From assembly GCA_031426355.1 (NCBI GenBank), contig JANPLD010000119.1:1-8697 (forward strand): a stretch of 8,697 nucleotides of DNA. The letters run 5' to 3'. The stretch comes from JANPLD01 sp031426355 (GTDB lineage Bacteria > Pseudomonadota > Alphaproteobacteria > Rickettsiales > UBA8987). Position numbers and translations under genes: made by a program. Under the pieces are notes generated by a model. The model did no database searches. It was not told where the DNA came from and was given only the letters and a program-made list of their open reading frames with translations. Of the stretch, positions 4,455-8,697 are shown piece by piece (position 1 is the first letter of the stretch; the number at the start of each line of letters is the position of its first letter).

Positions 4455-5431
4455 TTTAATAAATCCCAATATGGCTTTAGTTTTGCTTTGATTGTGCTAA
4501 TCCCAATTTCTTCTTTTAAATTTTCTTTTATCCAAGTTTTTACTTCATCGGCTAAAGCATCCTGCTTTGATAAATTCCAACCAGTTTCTTTTATTCTTTT
4601 GGCAATATAAGGGTGAACTAAATCCCAATTTACTTTAGGTTTTCTGCCACTGGTTGCGCTTTTAAAATTAACATTAGTTAGCTCTTTGTTGTTATCATCA
4701 ATTATATAAATCCCATTAAGTGAATTTACTTTTACAACTTCCAAATCAGACTCAGGGAATACAGAAAATAATGATTTTACATCAATTAAAACATGAGGGA
4801 ATAGGCATCCATCACCCTCAATCATAGAATCGTTCCACTTAACATCTTGAAACTCAAACTTGTTATATGTCATTTCGGTGTGAACCAAAAAACCATCATC
4901 CTCGCCATCTTCATCATCAGGAATTAGATACCTAGAGTACACTTTGAGCTTTTTCTTTTTTAAAGCGATAAAAAGCTCCATTTTGGGAACTTCTAAGAAG
5001 TTTTCTAATGCTACATTAAAAAGGTTTTGTTTTTCTTCAAATTCCTTTTGTCCCGCTATGTCCCGTTTAATTTGTTCTATTTCCTCTTCATCTATTGAAT
5101 AATCATCTACACCGTCTTTTCTCTGAAGTATATCAAGCGTTTTCTGAGAGTGATCTGAAGGGAACGGATAATCATGATTTTCTCTGATATATTCAGCTAA
5201 ATAGCTCTTTGGTAAACCATATTTTTTGCATACATCTTCTGTAAAAAAACTATCAAATTCTTCTGGGATATTAATTTCTATCTGGTCATGATACTCTGTA
5301 TCTTCCCGCATATTTTTCCCGTTTTCAGTAATAAAGGCTTCTTCAGGATAAATGTTGAAGGCAACCCAATATAGAGCCTCTATTAGAAAGCATTTTTCAG
5401 CAATAGGTGTTGGGTTTAATATATATTTCAT
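4442..5431 (-). CDS. Island hypothetical protein with conserved C-terminal domain
   Basis: This 329 aa acidic protein is of unknown function. The N-terminal part (1-50) has a hydrophobic helix, EKCFLIEALYWVAFNIYPEE (12-31), too interrupted for a membrane span. The middle is acidic, including PDDEDGEDDG (171-180). The C-terminal segment is the most family-like: SGRKPKVNWD (261-270), a helical stretch, then STIKAKLKPYWDLLK (312-326). This resembles the G-R-x-x-K-x-x-W...S-T-I-x-x-K-L tail of hypothetical proteins carried near integrases and AlpA in proteobacterial islands, possibly a DNA-binding tail. The start is well supported: GAGGGG lies 5 bases before ATG 5431, and the upstream integrase fragment's TAA directly abuts the ATG, so coupled translation is expected. 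It looks intact, unlike the integrase before it. Confidence 0.75.
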   Translation of the reverse strand: MKYILNPTPIAEKCFLIEALYWVAFNIYPEEAFITENGKNMREDTEYHDQIEINIPEEFDSFFTEDVCKKYGLPKSYLAEYIRENHDYPFPSDHSQKTLDILQRKDGVDDYSIDEEEIEQIKRDIAGQKEFEEKQNLFNVALENFLEVPKMELFIALKKKKLKVYSRYLIPDDEDGEDDGFLVHTEMTYNKFEFQDVKWNDSMIEGDGCLFPHVLIDVKSLFSVFPESDLEVVKVNSLNGIYIIDDNNKELTNVNFKSATSGRKPKVNWDLVHPYIAKRIKETGWNLSKQDALADEVKTWIKENLKEEIGISTIKAKLKPYWDLLKSEN

Positions 5432-5947
5432 TTATTCCCCTCTTTTTTTGTCAATAAAATCAGCCCAGTCCTGCATCATAGCTTTTCTTTCTGCTAAATA
5501 TTGCGCTCGATCATAGGCCGCCCCTAAAGACCCTTTTTTGGAATGGGCAAGTTGAGCATCTACTACATCAAACCTATAATTAAGATTTTCTAATATAGCT
5601 GTCATAGCCAAAGCCCTAAATCCATGAATAGTATGAATCCCTTTATAACCCATGCTATATAAAGCCCTTAAAGGTGTATCTTCATTCATTGGTTTTCTAG
5701 GTTCTATCTGGCTTGTGAGGATATATTTCCACTCCCCGTTGATTTTTTTCAACTCCTCTAAGATGCTTATGGCCTGTTTAGATAGCGGAACTAAATGCGC
5801 TTTTTCCATTTTCATCCTTTCCGCCGGGATAGTCCATACCCTGTTTTTAAAATCTATCTCTTTCCATTTTGCTTCTGTGAGTTCTTTTTTTCGAGTAAAA
5901 GTTAAGTTCATTAATTTTAAGGCAAGAATATTTCTGATAATATTTAA
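5432..5947 (-). pseudogene. P4-type tyrosine integrase, C-terminal catalytic half only
   Basis: The frame continues upstream of ATG 5911 to the arsC stop, and the extra codons (ALKLMNLTFTRKKELTEAKW) are also integrase-like, so the homology begins at the junction and not at the Met. Numbered from Met 5911, all catalytic residues are present: Arg7 (TFTRKKEL), the Lys region RMKMEKAHLVPLS (32-44), His96-x-x-Arg99 (IHGFRA), His123 (LAHSKKG) and Tyr133 (GAAYDRAQY), then the family's WADFID end. P4-type integrases are normally about 400 aa, so roughly 230 residues (the arm-binding and core-binding domains) are missing. The piece could be expressed as a 159 aa catalytic fragment from ATG 5911 by read-through from arsRC, but it should not recombine DNA on its own. 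The truncation edge lies within about 20 bases of the arsC stop. Confidence 0.8.
5437..5442 (-). promoter_or_regulatory. Strong Shine-Dalgarno of the 329 aa gene
   Basis: GAGGGG on the minus strand lies 5 bases before ATG 5431 and inside the last codons of the integrase fragment. It fixes the start and supports coupling. Confidence 0.6.
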
Positions 5948-6427
5948 TCATAACAGCTTTCCTATTTCATTAAGCTTCAAAATTAACTCCTGCTTTGGCA
6001 AACTCGCTACATTAAGCTCAACGAGAGCTAATATACGTTTTTGAATTATCCTGAACACTTTATCAAACTCGGCCTTTATCTCTTCATCTGTTCCTTTAAA
6101 ATGTGCTGGGTCTGGCGCTCCCCAATGAACCTTCACAAAATCACCCATGAATACAGGGCAAATCTCATTAGCAGCATTATTGCAAACTGTTATTACTATA
6201 TTGAACTTGGTATCTTTGAACTCATCCCAACTTTTACTATATAACCCTTCTATAGAGATGTTATGATTTATAAGAACTTCAATTGATTTTGGGTGAACCT
6301 CACCAGTGGGGAAGCTACCTGCGCTATAAGCCTTATATTTCACTTTGCCGTAATGGTTTAGCAAAGCCTCTGATAATATACTTCGGCAAGAATTACCCGT
6401 ACAAAGGAATAAAATGTTTAACAGCAT
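5948..6427 (-). CDS. arsC: Arsenate reductase, low-molecular-weight phosphatase type
   Basis: This 159 aa cytoplasmic enzyme would reduce arsenate to arsenite. It has the phosphatase-type P-loop FLCTGNSCRS (7-16: Cys9-x5-Arg15), the redox cysteines Cys82 and Cys90 (VCNNAANEIC, 81-90) that pass the disulfide to thioredoxin in the pI258-type family, and the acid loop HWGAPDPA (101-108, Asp106). The end KLNEIGKLL is the usual family terminus, so the gene is complete even though the truncated integrase begins right after it. It follows arsR with a 10-base overlap (start codon inside the arsR end), a typical two-gene operon under ArsR control. No arsB or acr3 arsenite exporter is visible, so resistance would need an efflux gene elsewhere. 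Confidence 0.9.
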   Translation of the reverse strand: MLLNILFLCTGNSCRSILSEALLNHYGKVKYKAYSAGSFPTGEVHPKSIEVLINHNISIEGLYSKSWDEFKDTKFNIVITVCNNAANEICPVFMGDFVKVHWGAPDPAHFKGTDEEIKAEFDKVFRIIQKRILALVELNVASLPKQELILKLNEIGKLL

Positions 6428-6756
6428 ATTTTCTTATCCAGTAGCTTTTCAATGGTATTGCAGGTCTTACTATCAGCAGCGCAGCAATCATCGACAAGGA
6501 ACATTATTAACTGCTCAACCTGTTCTAAATTAGCTTTATATATTACTTGTCTGCTATGTTTAACTGATGAGATCAAATCCGCATTACTCAAATGCGTCAA
6601 ATGAAAGGAAAGGGTATTAGCTGGAACATCTAGTTTGCGGGCAAGCTCACCAGCAGCAATTCCTTTACTGCCATGCTCTACTAATATTTTGAAAGCCTTT
6701 AGCCTCGTTTCCTGTGATAATGCAGAAAACTTCTTTATTGCATTATTTATCTCCAT
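6418..6756 (-). CDS. arsR: ArsR-family metalloregulator
   Basis: This 112 aa winged-helix repressor has the ArsR pattern: FSALSQETRLKAFKIL (10-25), the recognition region AGELARKLDVPANTLSFHLT (35-54), and the wing HSRQVIYKAN (67-76). It lacks the ELCVCDL metal site of the classic ArsR recognition helix. It has a C-terminal Cys91-Cys92...Cys99 group (DDCCAADSKTC) and a final Cys-Cys (111-112). The first group is close to the arsenite site described for the Acidithiobacillus ferrooxidans type of ArsR (adjacent Cys pair plus a third Cys). It is therefore expected to release DNA on binding As(III) and to control its own operon with arsC. The ribosome site is weak (GGA close to the ATG). Confidence 0.88.
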   Translation of the reverse strand: MEINNAIKKFSALSQETRLKAFKILVEHGSKGIAAGELARKLDVPANTLSFHLTHLSNADLISSVKHSRQVIYKANLEQVEQLIMFLVDDCCAADSKTCNTIEKLLDKKICC

Positions 6757-6825
6757 AGTTCCAGAAATATAGAAATAATAATAGCAGTCAATAATTAAAG
6801 CATCCTTTTTGAATACTGTTATAGT

Positions 6826-6852
6826 CTTAGACCCCCGCCCACCGTCTTTAAG
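6826..6852. other. GC-rich hairpin block in the arsR leader
   Basis: CTTAGAC (6826-6832) can pair with GTCTTTAAG (6844-6852, two-base bulge) around the GC-rich block CCCCGCCCACC, which is out of keeping with the AT-rich surroundings. It lies between the integrase stop and arsR. No T-run follows on the minus strand, so a terminator role is doubtful; a leader structure or regulator site is possible. Confidence 0.3.
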
Positions 6853-6861
6853 TTGTAAAAA

Positions 6862-6888
6862 ATTATACCAAATTTCCTGATTAGTCAG
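6862..6888 (-). promoter_or_regulatory. Candidate extended -10 promoter for arsRC
   Basis: TATAAT (6862-6867, minus strand) is preceded by TGG, making a TGnTATAAT extended -10, with CTGACT (6883-6888) 15 bases further up. It lies at the very end of the large integrase gene and gives an arsR leader of about 100 bases. A TTGACT at 6786-6791 closer to arsR lacks a well-spaced -10. Confidence 0.4.
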
Positions 6889-8596
6889 TAACCGTTTTTT
6901 TGATTACCAGCCTTCGCTTTGGTTTGCTCTTTTTAATAATTAGCTTTTTTGGTTTTTCCTTCTTTTCAATTACAATGGGATCCTTTTTTGATTCTGTCCT
7001 TATAATGATTAGTCTTTTTGTCCAATTTTCGGGGTATAGACTACTGAAATTAACTGTGTCATATTGTACTTTCTGAATATGTTGATTTAACTTTTCTATA
7101 TTATTATAGCCTTCGTAATAATGAATATCCCCGACATCTCTTGAGGCATGACCCAAAAATTTATCTACAAATTCTTTCGGAACATCACTATTGATACATG
7201 CGAATTTAAAGGAATGTCTTATAGCATGTATGGGCTTTCTCCTATCATCTTGTTGTATAATATGCTTCCTCATATACTTTGAAAAGTCTTTGCTAAATTT
7301 GGCGGTATAATTTACGCCGTTAAATTTTAGCGTTGGGAACAGCTTCTTATTATTTTCAGCCTTCATCTTTTTATAATAATACAAAAATCCTATTTTTATC
7401 AACTCCTGGTGGATTGGTATTTCTTTAATTTTTCCAGTCTTAATGCTTTTTGTCTCATCATATTCATTGAAGCTAATATAATAAATATCTTTGTATTTCT
7501 GTATATCGCTAACATCAAGCTGGCCTATTTCTTCTAACCTTGCACCTGTGAACATAGCTATTAAAGGTATCCAGAACATTGGTGATGTCCTGAATTCTGG
7601 TCTTGTCCTAACAAAATTTATACTCTTGATAATCCTATTAAGATCTTCTTCTGTATATCTCTTTCGGTATTTAGGGCCATTAGATTTCAATTGCATCGAA
7701 CTAAATGGGTTATTGGTTCTCACATCAAGCTCTTCTATGGCAATCTGAACTATTGAAGCAAGAGCATCAAATTGCTTGTTAATGGATTCTGGCGCAAACT
7801 TCTTTTTATCGTCAAATGATCCCTTATCTGCAAGCTCTGCTAACTGGTTAATTGGAATATTTTTATATTTATCCGAAGGACGGGCAGGAACCTTTTGTAA
7901 ATACTCTCTATATTCCCTAGCGTGCTTTCTTTCTATCTGCTCAATATATAAATCTCCATATACACCTGTAAACCTATTTAAAAATAACTCCCATTCTTTA
8001 ACTGTAGTAGTTCTTGCGCTGGTATGCTTTTTCCATTCTTTAAAGGCATCACTTAATCTTACTGGATGCTTAATAATGCTCTCACCCGCTTTGGTATGTA
8101 TTCCAGCGTTATTTTTAAGCTCAAAAACTGATTGCTCAAAACTGTTAATTTCAAAATGCTCCTCAGTTTTTAAAGTATTTAAGAAAAAATCCAGTGATTT
8201 TGCCTTTAATGTATCTATACGCTGACCAATATTATCTCTTGATTCAGTTTTATTTGCCCATACAGCGTTAAAACGATCTTTTAGCTCTGTTATATACTTT
8301 ATGGTTATTTTACTCTCTGGAAAGCTTATATCTTCAATTAAGCCTAACTCAAATAGCTCCATTTTTATATATTTTCTTACCTGCTCATACTTCCTCTTAT
8401 TATTTTCAAGCTTATCTACCTGTTTCTTATAAAACAATAATTCTTCCAGGCCTTTTATGGTAGCAACTTTTATATCTTTTGTTTTAAGGGATATTTTATG
8501 TTGTGGCTTACCTGTAGCCTTGACGTACCAAACGGGGAACCTTTTACGGAAATAATATGTATTGCCTATAAGATAGATCATTAGAGAGATTTCCAT
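6881..8596 (-). CDS. Tyrosine site-specific integrase, large
   Basis: This 571 aa recombinase would cut and rejoin DNA at an element's attachment site. The N-terminus (MIYLIGNTYYFRKRFPVWY, 6-24) is the short beta-rich arm domain seen at the start of many alphaproteobacterial integrases (DUF6538-like). A helical linker follows to about 175, then the SAM-like core-binding domain (LSDAFKEWKKHTSARTTTVKEW, 181-202, to about 300). The catalytic domain (about 310-520) has Arg353 (FTGARLEE), Lys386 (SIKTGKIKEIPIH), His457-x-x-Arg460 (IHAIRHSF), His483 (LGHASRDV) and the nucleophile Tyr493 or Tyr494 (IHYYEG). All are present, so it should be active. Residues 527-571 form an unusual Lys/Arg-rich tail. 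Met6 is an alternative start close to the family's usual N-terminus; neither Met has a good ribosome site. It differs in type from the P4-type fragment on the other side of arsRC. Confidence 0.9.
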   Translation of the reverse strand: MEISLMIYLIGNTYYFRKRFPVWYVKATGKPQHKISLKTKDIKVATIKGLEELLFYKKQVDKLENNKRKYEQVRKYIKMELFELGLIEDISFPESKITIKYITELKDRFNAVWANKTESRDNIGQRIDTLKAKSLDFFLNTLKTEEHFEINSFEQSVFELKNNAGIHTKAGESIIKHPVRLSDAFKEWKKHTSARTTTVKEWELFLNRFTGVYGDLYIEQIERKHAREYREYLQKVPARPSDKYKNIPINQLAELADKGSFDDKKKFAPESINKQFDALASIVQIAIEELDVRTNNPFSSMQLKSNGPKYRKRYTEEDLNRIIKSINFVRTRPEFRTSPMFWIPLIAMFTGARLEEIGQLDVSDIQKYKDIYYISFNEYDETKSIKTGKIKEIPIHQELIKIGFLYYYKKMKAENNKKLFPTLKFNGVNYTAKFSKDFSKYMRKHIIQQDDRRKPIHAIRHSFKFACINSDVPKEFVDKFLGHASRDVGDIHYYEGYNNIEKLNQHIQKVQYDTVNFSSLYPENWTKRLIIIRTESKKDPIVIEKKEKPKKLIIKKSKPKRRLVIKKTVTD

Positions 8597-8603
8597 TTAT
8601 GTA

Positions 8604-8658
8604 CTAGCTTTGTGTACCAAATCTTGCCTTGAAAGGCAACTAAACCAACAAAAGCTAG
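8604..8658. repeat. Nested inverted repeat upstream of the large integrase
   Basis: CTAGCTTT (8604-8611) and AAAGCTAG (8651-8658) are exact reverse complements. Inside them TTGCCT (8624-8629) and AGGCAA (8634-8639) form a second perfect stem with TGAA loop. Both share the same centre (about 8631), so the whole is one interrupted palindrome, beginning 8 bases before the integrase start codon. It may be an operator, a recombination core or an RNA leader hairpin. Confidence 0.45.
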
Positions 8659-8697
8659 GAAATCTGCGCTCTATAAGAGCTCTGGCTCCGCGGGAGG
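8659..8697. other. GC-richer structured right edge, unassigned
   Basis: GCTCT-ATA-AGAGC (8668-8680) and CTCC-GCG-GGAG (8686-8696) are two adjacent small hairpins in a segment much richer in G+C than the rest. They could begin an RNA gene or a different genomic segment, but the window ends before this can be judged. I could not fold a tRNA from it on either strand. Confidence 0.25.

Noticed and set aside
5652..6244. Plus-strand open frames opposite the P4-type integrase fragment and arsC
   Set aside because: The minus-strand frames have catalytic motifs; the plus-strand ones show none and lack start signals.
7491..8225. Two plus-strand open frames opposite the large integrase
   Set aside because: They are antisense shadows rich in Ser/Leu, while the minus-strand frame carries complete integrase motifs.
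8660..8697. tRNA gene starting at the right edge
   Set aside because: The hairpins GCTCT-ATA-AGAGC and CTCC-GCG-GGAG do not fit the D-arm or anticodon-arm geometry on either strand, and the window ends too soon.

Overview
The window is AT-rich (roughly one third G+C by eye), uses TGA as a normal stop, and mixes intact genes with obvious gene wreckage. Gene families (a P4-type integrase remnant, an AlpA regulator, an ImuB/UmuC-like polymerase fragment of alphaproteobacterial type, a thermonuclease tail) together with the low G+C suggest a genomic island in an alphaproteobacterium, possibly a host-associated Rickettsiales-like lineage. That placement is inference from gene flavour and base composition. 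No rRNA or intact tRNA is present to fix it.

Left part (1-2594): a minus-strand open frame without a start codon runs off the left edge. It is followed by the C-terminal scrap of a staphylococcal-nuclease-like gene. Then comes an intact 475-484 aa plus-strand gene that carries the signature blocks of the glutamine-synthetase catalytic fold but is otherwise unfamiliar. The 338 bases after it hold no gene. They contain a tRNA T-arm-like sequence, an AT-rich hairpin and a perfect 12-bp tandem repeat (ATACCCCCAAAT twice) of the kind I associate with the upstream end of P4-type integrase genes.

Middle (2595-4441): two overlapping minus-strand genes (66 aa, then a 237 aa helical protein with one C-terminal membrane segment) form a compact cassette with its own promoter and a good Shine-Dalgarno. 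Divergent to it is a Y-family polymerase gene cut off after about 80 residues. It converges on a small AlpA-type regulator gene whose leader carries a perfect 9-bp inverted repeat.

Right part (4442-8697): reading on the minus strand, a 571 aa tyrosine integrase is followed by arsR and arsC (overlapping by 10 bases). Immediately at the arsC stop begins the C-terminal catalytic half of a P4-type integrase whose N-terminal half is missing. Its stop abuts the start of a 329 aa island gene, and AlpA follows. The layout reads as at least two integrated elements, one of them truncated, with an arsenate-reduction operon lying between the two integrases. No arsenite efflux gene is visible. The right edge holds a nested inverted repeat in front of the large integrase and a more GC-rich structured end.

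The best candidates for something undescribed are the GS-fold ligase-like protein and the 66/237 aa membrane cassette.
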